Both the position numbers and the translations under genes were made by a program. DNA of 64,000 bases from an uncultured Mycoplasmatota bacterium (GTDB taxonomy: Bacteria > Bacillota_I > Bacilli_A > RF39 > UBA660), in NCBI GenBank assembly GCA_948467605.1, contig CAOKET010000005.1, forward strand, positions 1-64,000, in the 5' to 3' direction. A model generated the notes under the pieces. The model was not told the DNA's origin. It saw nothing but the letters and a program-made list of their open reading frames with translations, and ran no database searches. Of the stretch, positions 1 through 9,810 are shown piece after piece (within the stretch, counting starts at the first letter, position 1; each line of letters starts with the position of its first letter).

Positions 1-54
1 TCAGTTCCATTAATAGCTCTTTTTTGAAAATGTCTTTTTTAAACAAACTAACTC

Positions 55-510
55 TTAATCTCTTTTTTTATTAAACTTAGATTTTTGTTTTTCTTCTTTT
101 AATTTGAACTTCAGTTCATTCATCATACTATCTATAGAGTCTGAATAAATATAATTTAAACTAATATTATTCGATGAAGTATTTGGCAAAAATAATATTC
201 CTTTATTACTCATATCCAGATTCGTATTAAAATTAGTTATTTCATCACATATATAAGCAATATATTCATAAATTAAATTTAATATATTTATAACATAATC
301 ATCTAAACTAATATCGCAACTAATATCAAATATTTTAGATATAAACAATAAATTTGTATTCTGTTGTTTTAAAATTTTTATGTGATAAACTATAGTATTT
401 TTATCATTTCTCTTATTCGAGTAACCTAATATTTTAATATACATCAATATCTGGGAAAGTATTAATTTGTTTATCTTTTTTATAGTTAGTTTAATTTTCA
501 AATCTTCCAT
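55..510 (-). CDS. Unknown Lys/Asn-rich protein, about 151 aa
   Basis: I do not recognise this protein. It is predicted to be mostly helical, with a basic start (DLKIKLTIKKINK) and a charged Lys-rich end, and has no signal peptide or clear membrane segment. The reading frame extends upstream to a TTG at 522, but the ATG at 510 lies a suitable distance after AAAAGGTTGGG and is the better start. It lies downstream of the HerA-type gene on the same strand, separated by a terminator hairpin at 543-570, so it is probably its own transcription unit or read only by readthrough. High Asn/Lys/Ile content follows the genome's base composition and does not suggest a function. Confidence 0.6.
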   Translation of the reverse strand: MEDLKIKLTIKKINKLILSQILMYIKILGYSNKRNDKNTIVYHIKILKQQNTNLLFISKIFDISCDISLDDYVINILNLIYEYIAYICDEITNFNTNLDMSNKGILFLPNTSSNNISLNYIYSDSIDSMMNELKFKLKEEKQKSKFNKKRD

Positions 511-542
511 ACTTTTACCCAACCTTTTTAAATTATACTAAC

Positions 543-570
543 ATAAAGAAAAGACCTTTACAAGGTCTTT
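543..570 (-). terminator. Rho-independent terminator after the HerA-type gene
   Basis: On the minus strand, AAAGACCTT-gta-AAGGTCTTT forms a hairpin followed by TTCTTT. It sits 160 bases after the stop of the HerA-type gene, ending that transcript before the next minus-strand gene. The 523-732 gap otherwise shows no convincing gene. Confidence 0.75.
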
Positions 571-732
571 AAAGAGTTTTATAGGAGTCATATTTATTTT
601 GGAGTGAAATAAAGTCATTTCATCATTATTTTTATTATTATTATTTGTACTTTTTAATTCTTCTTATAACATCACCTTCCTTATGTTTTAAGTATATATT
701 AGGAGTGTGACAGAAATATGTCATAAAAAGCA

Positions 733-2502
733 TTATTTAACGAACCATGTATTTGATATATTACAGTTGTTACTATTAGGAGTTGGATTAGGTAAATCAA
801 ATGCTAAATAACAAGGAATTTTAAATGCAACACCAAATGCAATACATGTTCCTGCTTGTAAATTTTTTAATTTAGATAATATTTCACTAGTCATATTAGG
901 GACCATTTTAGAAATATAATCTAAATCTAATGGGTGTAACATTCTAAATATAAGAAAGTTAGATACTTGAGATAAAACAGTCTCTGATAACTCGGATGGT
1001 CTTTGTGATATAAGTCCTAATAACACACCATATTTTCTACCTTCTTTTGCTATTCTCTCGAATATATTATAGCCTAATAATTCAACATCAATATCTCTTT
1101 GAACATATCTATGTGCCTCTTCTAATATAATATGAAAAGGTAAAGACGCACGTTTTTTCAAAGATGTCGAATAATCAAATAATAACTTAGAATATATTTT
1201 AGTTAGTGATTTAGCAAATCTATCGTCTACATAACTTATATTAAAATCTATTATTTGAGCCTTTTTACCACTATTTGTTAGTAAAAGTTCTTTTATATAA
1301 TCCTCTTTTGTTATATATTTTGGATATTTAAAATAAGAAGCAACTTCACTATTTATTAAATTCTCAAGTCTTACTTTAAGTACATTTATATTATCATATA
1401 CTTTATCACTCTTTAAAATGCCTTCTGATATTACAGAAAACTCAAATGCTTCTCTAAGAGTATCTAAAGTATATGGAAATGATCCATCAGGCAAAATAAG
1501 TTCAAGTGAATTATCTATATATTTTTCGATAAACTCTGTTACTAATTGTATTTCATTTAATTTACCCATATTATCAATTATTAAACATTGCCTTAAAGTT
1601 CTAATATATCCAGGTTGAACTATCTTTGTATCTAAGTTTAACTCTTCTGTATTAAAAGAAGTAAGTATAGAAATTACTTGATCTCTTACATGAGATGAAT
1701 TTTTACCACTATTTAATATATCTAAAAGTGTTCTTGCTATTATATTATTTTTATGTTTTATTGTTATTTCATCATTTTTACTAAAAACTGTTACTAACTT
1801 TAATGCTTTTTCAATTATTGGAAGTTGAGATACCATTGTCGCACCCAATAATAATGCTATATCATCTACTCCTAGAAACCATAAAGGTATTCTTACTAAT
1901 GACGTAAATTCATCCTCTACACGCTCTGTATTAGTCGTATATACCTTAAAATTTACATAAGGGTCCATTTTATTCAATTCAGTAAATGCACTAGTGTATT
2001 CACCATAAGCATCAAACATAAATATATTAGCCATATAAGGTATCTTTTCACCTGAAAATATATTTTGCATTATTCTAGAAACAGAACAAGACTTACCACT
2101 TCCAGTATTTCCAAATATTGCAAAATGATTGCTAAAAAACTCATTTAAATCAACACTTACACTAGTGTTATCATAAAGAAGCATATTTCCAAAATTAACA
2201 CATATACTATCCTTATTTGTACTAGTAAGTAATTTAAGTTCATCCAATCTTAACATTCTTATTCTAGCATTAAATGAAGGTTTATTAATAACACCCGCCT
2301 TAAATTCATTATTAATTACCTCACCATGTAAAAGTATTAATACTTGAGTTTTCTCTAAAGATAAGATTTCACCTAAAAATTCTTTATTACTATCACTTAT
2401 AATTACATATTTTCCAACAATTATCCCCGCATCATTTATATCTACATCTAATTCTACTCTTAATTCTCTACCAACTATATTTATTATTCTACCTATAGAC
2501 AT
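733..2502 (-). CDS. HerA-type AAA+ ATPase (HAS-barrel, DUF87 family)
   Basis: A 589-residue hexameric DNA-translocase-type ATPase. The first ~95 residues look like a HAS barrel. Walker A is GNTGSGKS (131-138), followed by the family motif FDAYGEYT (163-170). Walker B is LEEAH (460-464) and a sensor-like ISQRPSE follows at about 498. HerA proteins pump DNA and usually partner a nuclease (NurA in archaea; Sir2, DUF4297 or other effectors in bacterial defence). Here the gene starts 10 bases after the stop of the three-repeat gene upstream, and its ribosome site (AGAGG) overlaps that end, so the two are co-transcribed and probably function together. No NurA-like gene is adjacent. The ATPase assignment is firm; the biological role is inference. 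Confidence 0.9.
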   Translation of the reverse strand: MSIGRIINIVGRELRVELDVDINDAGIIVGKYVIISDSNKEFLGEILSLEKTQVLILLHGEVINNEFKAGVINKPSFNARIRMLRLDELKLLTSTNKDSICVNFGNMLLYDNTSVSVDLNEFFSNHFAIFGNTGSGKSCSVSRIMQNIFSGEKIPYMANIFMFDAYGEYTSAFTELNKMDPYVNFKVYTTNTERVEDEFTSLVRIPLWFLGVDDIALLLGATMVSQLPIIEKALKLVTVFSKNDEITIKHKNNIIARTLLDILNSGKNSSHVRDQVISILTSFNTEELNLDTKIVQPGYIRTLRQCLIIDNMGKLNEIQLVTEFIEKYIDNSLELILPDGSFPYTLDTLREAFEFSVISEGILKSDKVYDNINVLKVRLENLINSEVASYFKYPKYITKEDYIKELLLTNSGKKAQIIDFNISYVDDRFAKSLTKIYSKLLFDYSTSLKKRASLPFHIILEEAHRYVQRDIDVELLGYNIFERIAKEGRKYGVLLGLISQRPSELSETVLSQVSNFLIFRMLHPLDLDYISKMVPNMTSEILSKLKNLQAGTCIAFGVAFKIPCYLAFDLPNPTPNSNNCNISNTWFVK

Positions 2503-2512
2503 CTTTAACCTC

Positions 2513-4219
2513 TTAATTGTTTAATCTATTTAAAAATTTATCAATTATTTCATTATTTTTTGGCATATTTAACACAACAGTATTTTCCTGATTTTGAAAT
2601 GAGTTTTCTCTGCCAATAAGCATATTTTTAACCTTATCTACAATATTTAAGCTTTGATTTATAGATAAATTATTTTTTTCACCTATAACATAAGCACAAA
2701 AATATGGATATAACTCATATACCTTTTTCATTTCTATATCATTTAACCCACTTACTTCACAAATACTCTTTAATTTTTCATCATTTAATTTCTCGTCATT
2801 TACATATGAACTAAGTACATTAATATATAATTCTTCAGGTAATATAAACTTATCTATTTCACTATTTAATTTATAAACTCTATTTACAAAATTCATTGCT
2901 TGAAGTTTTAGCCAAACTTCTGGTGTTTTTTCTTCAGATATATATGTACTGTTTTTATAATCACAATATATTATATTTTTATCTTCCATAAAAGCAACTT
3001 TATAATCATAATAAATTTTATCAAATTCTATTTCAAATTGCTTTTCATCAACAACTGGTACATCCTCTTTTATTTCAAAGAAACTATCATCTTGTACGTA
3101 TAATATCTTTGGAATATTTTTCATTTCAACAAGTGCTTTAGTTGTTGAAATACCATAATTTTTTACCCATAAATAAGCACAAAAATATGGATATAACTCA
3201 TAAACTTTTTCTATGCCAGATTCCTTAACATTATTATTTTTACATAAATTATATAAATAATCTTTAAGTTCGCCTTCATCTACTGAACTTGTATAAAGTT
3301 TAGTTGCTATTAAAGTTTCTTTTTCAGGAACTTTAAAAGTTTTCTGACTACTTACATTTTCAATACCAACATTATATTCTTTAATTTCTTTTAACTCATG
3401 TTTAAACAACTTATTTATAAAATTCATTGCCTGTAATTCTAACCACAAATTATTATCATTCTCTCTACAAATTAACTCACCTGTTATTTTATTAGAGTAT
3501 ACGTAGTCTCCTTCTTCTTGACCTTCATATTTTCCATTTCTATAGTTAAAATAGTCATTATTAAATATAATCTCTTGTTTTTTAGCATCAGACATAGTCT
3601 CTATATTTTCTTCTCTTTTCTCTTCTACTTCCCCTTTTTCTATTTCTTCATCAGGTACTATTGTCTTTGAACTTTGAACTACTAATTCATCTTGTTTTTC
3701 ACTTTCAAAGGCCTTCTTAAATTTAGTTATTATATTATCTAATTCTTTTTCATCAATATCATCTGTATTTAAGAAAAGAATATATGCATAAAGATATGGA
3801 TACAATTCCTTAACTCTATCCCTATCTTTTTGAGTAAGATTATTTTCCTGACACATATCATCCATCTCATCAAAAATATCAGCATACACACTATCATTAT
3901 CATCTAAGATCTTAGAACATTTATAAGTCATTCCATTATAATCTTCAACAGGCATCTCAAAATGTCTTTTATTTTTCTTAGAGAAAAGACCAGACCTTAA
4001 TTCATCATCACTTTCTATCTCATTATGATATATGATATAAATACAATTCATTGCTTGTAATTCTAACCATAGTTCAAAATCATTTTCCCTAGTAATAGTT
4101 CTCTTTTTACTTATATGTTTATATGCATATGGTCCGTTTTCCCTCTCACGTACCCTATTATATTGTTCAACTAATTTATAATCATATTCTATAGTTTCAT
4201 CTTTTCTATTTTTTCCCAT
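2513..4219 (-). CDS. Three-repeat acidic protein paired with the HerA-type ATPase
   Basis: About 568 residues (571 if the in-frame GTG at 4228 is used). The ATG at 4219 is preferred because AAGGTG lies six bases upstream and the GTG lies inside that site. The protein contains three diverged copies of one ~170-200 residue unit. Each copy has a LWLELQAMN-like motif (about 53, 261 and 438, in long-form numbering) and an ELYPYxxAY-like motif about 65-90 residues later (141, 344, 505). Glu/Lys-rich linkers separate the copies. I recognise no catalytic motif and no known domain. It is the first gene of a two-gene unit with the HerA-type ATPase. It could be a scaffold, a substrate-binding adaptor or an unknown effector. 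Confidence 0.85.
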   Translation of the reverse strand: MGKNRKDETIEYDYKLVEQYNRVRERENGPYAYKHISKKRTITRENDFELWLELQAMNCIYIIYHNEIESDDELRSGLFSKKNKRHFEMPVEDYNGMTYKCSKILDDNDSVYADIFDEMDDMCQENNLTQKDRDRVKELYPYLYAYILFLNTDDIDEKELDNIITKFKKAFESEKQDELVVQSSKTIVPDEEIEKGEVEEKREENIETMSDAKKQEIIFNNDYFNYRNGKYEGQEEGDYVYSNKITGELICRENDNNLWLELQAMNFINKLFKHELKEIKEYNVGIENVSSQKTFKVPEKETLIATKLYTSSVDEGELKDYLYNLCKNNNVKESGIEKVYELYPYFCAYLWVKNYGISTTKALVEMKNIPKILYVQDDSFFEIKEDVPVVDEKQFEIEFDKIYYDYKVAFMEDKNIIYCDYKNSTYISEEKTPEVWLKLQAMNFVNRVYKLNSEIDKFILPEELYINVLSSYVNDEKLNDEKLKSICEVSGLNDIEMKKVYELYPYFCAYVIGEKNNLSINQSLNIVDKVKNMLIGRENSFQNQENTVVLNMPKNNEIIDKFLNRLNN

Positions 4220-4309
4220 AATTATCACCTTACTATCAGTATACCACGTATCTTAAAATTTTTCGATATTAATTTTGCTATTTAACACTTATTTTAATAA
4301 CAAAATATA

Positions 4310-4338
4310 TTTACAATTACATTATGTGATGTTATAAT
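4310..4338 (+). promoter_or_regulatory. Sigma-A type promoter for the 4367-6168 operon
   Basis: TTTACA at 4310-4315 and TATAAT at 4333-4338 are separated by exactly 17 bases, and a GGGGG ribosome site follows at 4355. The 147-base space between this operon and the divergent three-repeat gene holds the control of both. Confidence 0.7.
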
Positions 4339-4366
4339 AATCGCTATCAAAAAAGGGGGTTTGTAT

Positions 4367-5725
4367 ATGAATGAATTAATTAAAAAAGTAAAATCAACTA
4401 GATTCTCAAAAATAACTACAGAAGAACTATTTGAATTACTAAAAGAAATTAATACAAGTGAAAATATAAAAGAAATATATGATGAAATATTTCCAATATT
4501 ATTAAACAACATATACGAAAATACCCTATTAAATAAAATATACAATATTCCTGAATTAAATGATTACTGTATATACTTATTATATAATAAAATTGATTTA
4601 TCAACAGTTGATATAGATATATTAATATATTTTATATATAATACACCTTGGAGAAAAAAATTCTTTTTAGATAATATAGATATAATCTCAAAAAATAGGA
4701 TTCCAGAAATAATACGAAGAATATATAACCTTGATATATCATTATATAATCTTATGTTAAATTCATATAAATCAAAAGAAAATAAATTAGAATTTATAAC
4801 CTATTCAGTAAAAATGATGTGTATAAGTCTAGAAGAAGGTACTATTATAGAATCTATAAAAAGGGATGAAACTACTTTAATACCAAATAATCTCGGATAC
4901 TACCTCGCACAAACATCAGAATATAAAAATCTAGCATTAACACATAAAGATATATTATTTGAGTCTGCGAATAATCAAAAGTTTAGATTCTTAAGCCTAT
5001 TAAATGATAAAGCACCTGAGTTGTGTAAAAAATATAAAGTTGCCTTAAAATTATATGAGTTAAGCAATCATTCAGAAAGAACAGATAGTTCTCTAAGCAA
5101 CCTTATTAATTTTGGAAATTATAATAATATTAATAAAAGTATACTAACAATATCACCAGATTTACAAATAACCCCAATTTCAATAAATAAAACATCTACT
5201 AACGACGTATTTGGTTTGGGGAGTAATAATATATTAAAACTAGGTACAAAAAGATATACATATGATATTGACTTAAACTTTTTTAGAATTATACCATCTA
5301 AAGTATATTATATTAGAAATAAATCAGGACAAATATGTTCTGTAATAGAATTTCAACCTAATATATATACTGACCCCAATATTATTACACTAGAAATGAT
5401 TAAAGAACTATTTTTAGACTTTATGAGACATGGTTTATATATTGCTGACCCAAATTGTTTAAAATATGAAGTAAATAACTTCGGATTACTAAGAGATTAT
5501 AGGGACGCTAATTTAGGACAATATAAAAGTCACGAAGACCTTCCTGAATCATTCAAAAGATATCCATTAGTATTATTAGATGTAGACTTAGTATATAGAT
5601 ATGACGGACCACAAGTACCACCAATAACTATGTTAGACAACATAACTAATTTCCATAGTGATATATTAGACTATGGAAAAATAAAACAAATAAAATCATG
5701 TATAAGAAATGGGGGAAAATTATGA
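4367..5725 (+). CDS. Unknown 452-aa protein with a kinase-like C-terminal half
   Basis: The start is the ATG at 4367, seven bases after GGGGG; an earlier in-frame TTG at 4361 is too close to that site. The N-terminal half is helical and resembles a repeat scaffold. From about residue 275 the order of elements recalls the protein-kinase fold: a glycine-rich FGLGSNN, then LKLG, a strand with VIEF, a helix with FLDFMRHGLYIAD, and VLLDVDLVY near the place of a DFG-like strand. The usual HRD and DFG triads are not evident, so if it is a kinase relative it is very diverged or inactive. It overlaps the next gene by four bases (ATGA), indicating translational coupling. Family assignment is tentative. 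Confidence 0.75.
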   Translation: MNELIKKVKSTRFSKITTEELFELLKEINTSENIKEIYDEIFPILLNNIYENTLLNKIYNIPELNDYCIYLLYNKIDLSTVDIDILIYFIYNTPWRKKFFLDNIDIISKNRIPEIIRRIYNLDISLYNLMLNSYKSKENKLEFITYSVKMMCISLEEGTIIESIKRDETTLIPNNLGYYLAQTSEYKNLALTHKDILFESANNQKFRFLSLLNDKAPELCKKYKVALKLYELSNHSERTDSSLSNLINFGNYNNINKSILTISPDLQITPISINKTSTNDVFGLGSNNILKLGTKRYTYDIDLNFFRIIPSKVYYIRNKSGQICSVIEFQPNIYTDPNIITLEMIKELFLDFMRHGLYIADPNCLKYEVNNFGLLRDYRDANLGQYKSHEDLPESFKRYPLVLLDVDLVYRYDGPQVPPITMLDNITNFHSDILDYGKIKQIKSCIRNGGKL

Positions 5726-6168
5726 TTAAATTAAAAATTGATGATGTAGAAGTATTAAGAGAAGAATTAGAATCAATATACAAGGAAAAAGAAAGAGAAA
5801 AAATTCTAATATGGCATTTAGAACTAACAAAACATATATGTGAAAAATCAAAGTATCAATTTAGTGAAAACGATAATATTTTACACGCAATATCTAAGTA
5901 TGAATTATGGTTAGATAGTAAATGTCAAATAAAGGAACTAAAAATTGAATGTGAAAAACTTAAAAAAGTAATAAAAAAAGAAAAAAATATTTTAACTCAA
6001 TCTATATTATATGCAATATATTATTCACTATCAAACTGTTATAAACCAAAAAATGCCTTATTAGCAACCGACTATTCTATTAAAGTTATAAATATTATGT
6101 ATAAAGACAATAAACAAGAAATAATAAATGAGAGAATCTGGCAAATAAATAAACTTAGAAATATATAA
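5722..6168 (+). CDS. Small helical protein, possibly immunity-like (Imm5-type), 148 aa
   Basis: The ATG at 5722 overlaps the stop of the preceding gene (ATGA) and lies after GGGGG, so the two are coupled. The C-terminal part (YAIYYSLSNC, then an alanine-containing helix and ERIWQINKL) resembles the ending of Imm5-type putative immunity proteins, where a helix is followed by E-R-x-WQ. This is resemblance recalled from the family and was not searched. There is no signal peptide or membrane segment. If the resemblance holds, its partner (the upstream kinase-like protein) might be a toxin or a protein it controls. Otherwise it should be treated as unknown. Confidence 0.7.
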   Translation: MIKLKIDDVEVLREELESIYKEKEREKILIWHLELTKHICEKSKYQFSENDNILHAISKYELWLDSKCQIKELKIECEKLKKVIKKEKNILTQSILYAIYYSLSNCYKPKNALLATDYSIKVINIMYKDNKQEIINERIWQINKLRNI

Positions 6169-6221
6169 AAAATATTAAAATATAATAATAAAGCCAACAG
6201 GCGCTATATTAAATAAATAAT

Positions 6222-6250
6222 AAAAAGTAAGCCAATACTTACTTTTTTTA
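6222..6250. terminator. Bidirectional terminator between the 4367-6168 operon and pnp
   Basis: AAGTAAG-ccaata-CTTACTT has a T-run on the plus side and also on the minus side, so it can end both the plus-strand operon and the minus-strand pnp gene. Confidence 0.7.
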
Positions 6251-6301
6251 GTGAAAAAAATACATTTGCCACTAACAAACGTATTAAAAGGTTAAATTAC
6301 A

Positions 6302-8464
6302 TTATTCTTTACTTGATGTACATTCCTCTTTTTTTATTGCTTCTTTTCTTGATAAATTAAGTTTACCCCTATCATCATATCCTGTTGCCTTAACTATTAT
6401 CTCATCTCCCTCAGACACAATATCAGTAACTTTTTCAACATGTTTTTCATCTAATTGAGATATTCTAACTAAGCCTTCACATCCAGGCCATAGTTCAACA
6501 AAACAACCGAAATCTTTTATTTTAACCACTGTACCTGTATATATTTGACCTATTTCAACTTCTTTGACAACATCAAGTATCATATCTTTAGTTTTTTGTA
6601 TTACATCTTGATCCTTATGATAAATAACTACTCTACCATCGTCTTCTAAATCTACTTTAACTGCATTTATATCAGTAACTGATGTAACGCAACTAGCATC
6701 ACAAATAATCTTAGTAATCATTTCTCCACCTTTTCCAATTACATCTTTAATCTTAAGTGGATTAATCATAAATGTTTCTACCTTTGGAGCATATTTTGAT
6801 AATTCCTTTCTAGGTTCTTTTATAACACCTTCCATTAAATCAAGAATCTCCATACGTGCAAGTCTAGCCTGTTCTAATGCTTCTTTTAAAATCTGTCTAG
6901 TAATTCCTTTTATTTTTATATCCATTTGAAGTGCACATATACCATTTCTTGTACCTGCAACTTTAAAATCCATATCTCCTAAATGATCTTCCATACCTTG
7001 AATATCAGTTAATATTGTGTAACTGTCTCCATTAGTTATAAGTCCCATAGCAATACCAGCAACAGGTGCCTTTATTGGTACACCAGCGGCCATCAAAGAA
7101 AGACAACCAGCACAAATTGATGCCTGACTAGATGAACCATTACTTTCTAATATTTCAGAAACTACTCTTATAGTATAAGGAAATTCCTCTTCACTTGGAA
7201 TAACTTGAGAAAGTGCTCTTTCACCAAGTGCGCCATGTCCTATTTCACGTCTACCTGGACTTCCATATCTTCCTGTTTCACCTACTGAAAAAGCAGGGAA
7301 ATTATAATGCAACATAAATCTTTTAGTTTCTTCTATTTCTATACCATCTAAAATTTGATTTTCGCCTAATGATCCCAACGTAGTTATACTTAAACTTTGA
7401 GTTTGACCCCTAGTAAATAATGCTGAACCATGAGTTCTTGGAAGTATATCAATAGATGCTGATAAAGGTCTTATCTCAGTCATTGTTCTACCATCTGGTC
7501 TTATATGTTCCATTACAACTATTTTTCTAAATTCTCTATACTCTATCTCATCTAATTCTTGTTTTACTTTAGCCAAAAGTACTTTTAAATCCTCTTCTTT
7601 TAAATCTGAGTTTTCATCTTCATAAATTTTAAGTACTTCTTCTTTTAAGGCATCAATAGCGGCATATTTTTCTAACTTATCTTTTATTCTTAACGCTAAA
7701 GACATTCTAGAAGATACTAATTCATCAATACGATTTTTCATATCAATAGGTGCTTCTAAGATTTCATACTCCATCTTTTCTTTTCCAACTTCGCTAATAA
7801 TTTCTTCCTGGAAAGCAACTAATTCTTTTATTGCTTCATGTCCAAACATCAATGCCTCTAACATAAGTTCTTCTGATACTTCATGACTTCCTGCCTCAAC
7901 CATATTAATCGCATCTTTTGTACCAGCAACAGTTAATTGTAAATCGCATTTTTTCAATTCATCTTTAGTAGGATTTATAACAAAATTACCATCTATTAAT
8001 CCAACTATAACACCAGCAACTGGTCCATCAAATGGTATTTCGCTAATACATGTACATAATGAAGACCCAAATAATGCTGTCATTTCAGGACTATTATCTT
8101 GATCAACTGATAATACTGTATTTACTATTTGTACTTCATTTTTAAACCCTTCTTTAAATAAAGGTCTCATAGGTCTATCTATCATTCTAGCACTTAAAGT
8201 TGCATTTTCACTAGGTCGACCTTCTCTTGGAATAAATCCACCTGGAATTTTACCAACAGAATATAACTTTTCTTGAAATAAAACCATCAAAGGAAAAAAA
8301 TCAGATAATAAATTTACATTTTTAGATACAACTGCTGTTGATAATACAACAGTATCCTCATATCTAACTAAAACAGAACCATTTGCCTGTTTAGCAAGTT
8401 CGCCATGCTCTACTATTAATTTTCTTCCTCTAAAATTAAATTCAAATATTTTCTTTTCTTCCAT
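6302..8464 (-). CDS. pnp: Polyribonucleotide nucleotidyltransferase (PNPase)
   Basis: 720 residues, the usual length. It carries two RNase PH-type domains (roughly 1-220 and 300-540) joined by a helical linker, then a KH domain with IGKGGEMI at about 570, then an S1 RNA-binding domain ([15 protein letters not shown] near 640). PNPase degrades RNA 3' to 5' using phosphate and works with RNase Y and helicases in the Firmicutes degradosome. The start at 8464 follows AGGAGA. The short charged tail after S1 is normal. It stands alone between the terminator at 6222-6250 and the rplT terminator, rather than next to rpsO as in many relatives. Confidence 0.98.
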   Translation of the reverse strand: MEEKKIFEFNFRGRKLIVEHGELAKQANGSVLVRYEDTVVLSTAVVSKNVNLLSDFFPLMVLFQEKLYSVGKIPGGFIPREGRPSENATLSARMIDRPMRPLFKEGFKNEVQIVNTVLSVDQDNSPEMTALFGSSLCTCISEIPFDGPVAGVIVGLIDGNFVINPTKDELKKCDLQLTVAGTKDAINMVEAGSHEVSEELMLEALMFGHEAIKELVAFQEEIISEVGKEKMEYEILEAPIDMKNRIDELVSSRMSLALRIKDKLEKYAAIDALKEEVLKIYEDENSDLKEEDLKVLLAKVKQELDEIEYREFRKIVVMEHIRPDGRTMTEIRPLSASIDILPRTHGSALFTRGQTQSLSITTLGSLGENQILDGIEIEETKRFMLHYNFPAFSVGETGRYGSPGRREIGHGALGERALSQVIPSEEEFPYTIRVVSEILESNGSSSQASICAGCLSLMAAGVPIKAPVAGIAMGLITNGDSYTILTDIQGMEDHLGDMDFKVAGTRNGICALQMDIKIKGITRQILKEALEQARLARMEILDLMEGVIKEPRKELSKYAPKVETFMINPLKIKDVIGKGGEMITKIICDASCVTSVTDINAVKVDLEDDGRVVIYHKDQDVIQKTKDMILDVVKEVEIGQIYTGTVVKIKDFGCFVELWPGCEGLVRISQLDEKHVEKVTDIVSEGDEIIVKATGYDDRGKLNLSRKEAIKKEECTSSKE

Positions 8465-8512
8465 AAACTTCTCCTAACATTTAACTTCTATATAATTATA
8501 ACATAAATTTGT

Positions 8513-8538
8513 AAAAAAAAAGTTGATATATCAACTTT
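8513..8538 (-). terminator. Terminator of the infC-rpmI-rplT operon
   Basis: On the minus strand AAAGTTGATATATCAACTTT is followed by a run of Ts. The hairpin begins right at the rplT stop codon. Confidence 0.8.
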
Positions 8539-9058
8539 ATTCTTTATCTTCTGACTTTTTTGTTGTTTTAGCAGTAGTTGCCTTTTTAGTTGTTTTTTCT
8601 GTAGTTTCTTTTTTAACAGTTGTTTTCTTTACTGGTTTTTCTTCAGATACTTCTTTTACTACTGCTTCTGTCTTTTTAGCAGATACTTGTTTTACTGGTT
8701 TACCTTCTAATGCAGATTTTGCAATTTCAACTAAATCTGTAAATGTTGAAGGTGAATCAATAGCAATTTCAGATAACATTTTTCTATTAACTGTTACACC
8801 TGCTTTATTAAGACCATTTATAAATTTTGAATAACTTATATCATTTAAACGACATGCAGCATTAATTCTAGTAATCCATAATTTTCTAAATTCTCTTTTA
8901 TTTTGTCTTCTATCTCTATATGCATATTGATATGAATGCATTAATTGTTCTTTAGCAGTTTTATATAATCTATGTTTACTACCAAAGTAACCTTTTGCTT
9001 GTTTTAATATTTTTTTATGACGTGCCTTTGTTTGAACACCGCTTTTAACTCTTGCCAT
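8537..9058 (-). CDS. rplT: Ribosomal protein bL20 with a long C-terminal extension
   Basis: The first ~118 residues are a standard bL20 (start [16 protein letters not shown], then [16 protein letters not shown]), which binds 23S rRNA early in 50S assembly. In related bacteria it also represses its own operon through the leader RNA. The protein is 173 residues, about 55 longer than usual. The extra tail is low-complexity and charged, made of Lys, Thr and Glu ([17 protein letters not shown]), resembling tails seen on ribosomal proteins of some Mollicutes-related lineages. The ribosome site is GGAGGGTG. It is the last gene of infC-rpmI-rplT. Confidence 0.97.
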   Translation of the reverse strand: MARVKSGVQTKARHKKILKQAKGYFGSKHRLYKTAKEQLMHSYQYAYRDRRQNKREFRKLWITRINAACRLNDISYSKFINGLNKAGVTVNRKMLSEIAIDSPSTFTDLVEIAKSALEGKPVKQVSAKKTEAVVKEVSEEKPVKKTTVKKETTEKTTKKATTAKTTKKSEDKE

Positions 9059-9072
9059 TGTTTACACCCTCC

Positions 9073-9267
9073 TTATATGAAATCTTTCAATCTGTTGTAG
9101 TCAGCTCTACTCAAAGTAGATCCTGATCTTTTCTTTCTATTTAATTTTGTTGTTTGTTTACCAGTATTATGTCTACTTGCTGGACAACCTATTTTAATTT
9201 TTCCACTAGGTCTTACCTTTAATACTTTACTAATTCCATTATGTGTTTTTTGTGTTTTCTTTGCCAT
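9073..9267 (-). CDS. rpmI: Ribosomal protein bL35
   Basis: 64 residues, typical of bL35: start MAKKTQKTHNG, then the conserved SGKIK, basic core RHNTGKQTTKLNRKKR and final RLKDFI. It is a component of the 50S subunit. It lies between infC and rplT in the conserved order, with AAGGAGGG before the ATG. The conserved surface SRADYNRLKD near the end is intact. Confidence 0.97.
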   Translation of the reverse strand: MAKKTQKTHNGISKVLKVRPSGKIKIGCPASRHNTGKQTTKLNRKKRSGSTLSRADYNRLKDFI

Positions 9268-9280
9268 ATATATTCCCTCC

Positions 9281-9805
9281 TTAATTTTTCTTAGGTATTA
9301 ACAACATACTCATATTTCTACCTTCTATTTTAGGTGGTTCACCTATTTCAGAAATTTCATTAAGTTTCTCTGCGAATTTTAGCAATACTTCTTTTCCAAG
9401 TTCAGTATGTGCCATTTCACGCCCCTTAAACCTTATCGTAACTCTAATTTTATTGTTTTTCTTTAAGTGTTTTTCAACATTTCTTAATCTTGTTTCAAAA
9501 TCATGTACATCAATATTTACTGATAATCTAAACTCCTTAAGTTCTTGAATATTTTCACGAGACCTTTTTTCTGACTCCTTCTGCTTCTTATTCCTTTCAT
9601 ATTTGAATTTATTATAATCCATTATTTTACAAACTGGCGGATTTGCATTTCCATTCATTAGAACTAAATCAAATCCAGCATAAGAAGCAAGAGTAAGTGC
9701 ATCTTCTCTTGATTTAACCCCTAATTGTTCCCCCTTAGGACCAATTACAAGTACTTGAGGATGTTTTATCCTATCATTAATTAACATTTCCTTATCGTTT
9801 GCTAT
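9281..9805 (-). CDS. infC: Translation initiation factor IF-3 with an apparent AUA start codon
   Basis: IF-3 binds the 30S subunit, blocks premature 50S joining and rejects wrong start codons. The N-terminal (INDRIKHPQVLVIGPKGEQLG) and C-terminal domains (LRNVEKHLKKNNKIRVTIRFKGRE) are both present. The start at 9805 is ATA, eight bases after GGAGG and giving 174 residues, the usual family length. The next in-frame ATG (9787) is 26 bases from the ribosome site, and the upstream in-frame GTG at 9850 lies inside the leader hairpin. Non-AUG starts on infC are known elsewhere (AUU in E. coli) and let IF-3 limit its own synthesis; AUA here is my reading of the sequence. Confidence 0.95.
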   Translation of the reverse strand: MANDKEMLINDRIKHPQVLVIGPKGEQLGVKSREDALTLASYAGFDLVLMNGNANPPVCKIMDYNKFKYERNKKQKESEKRSRENIQELKEFRLSVNIDVHDFETRLRNVEKHLKKNNKIRVTIRFKGREMAHTELGKEVLLKFAEKLNEISEIGEPPKIEGRNMSMLLIPKKN

Positions 9806-9810
9806 ATTAA

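Noticed and set aside
523-732. A possible small gene in the gap before the HerA-type gene's end
   Set aside because: A GGAAGGTG-like ribosome site exists, but every frame after it closes within a few codons.
8523-8834. A plus-strand ORF opposite rplT
   Set aside because: It mirrors the Lys-rich tail of bL20 and starts in the terminator.
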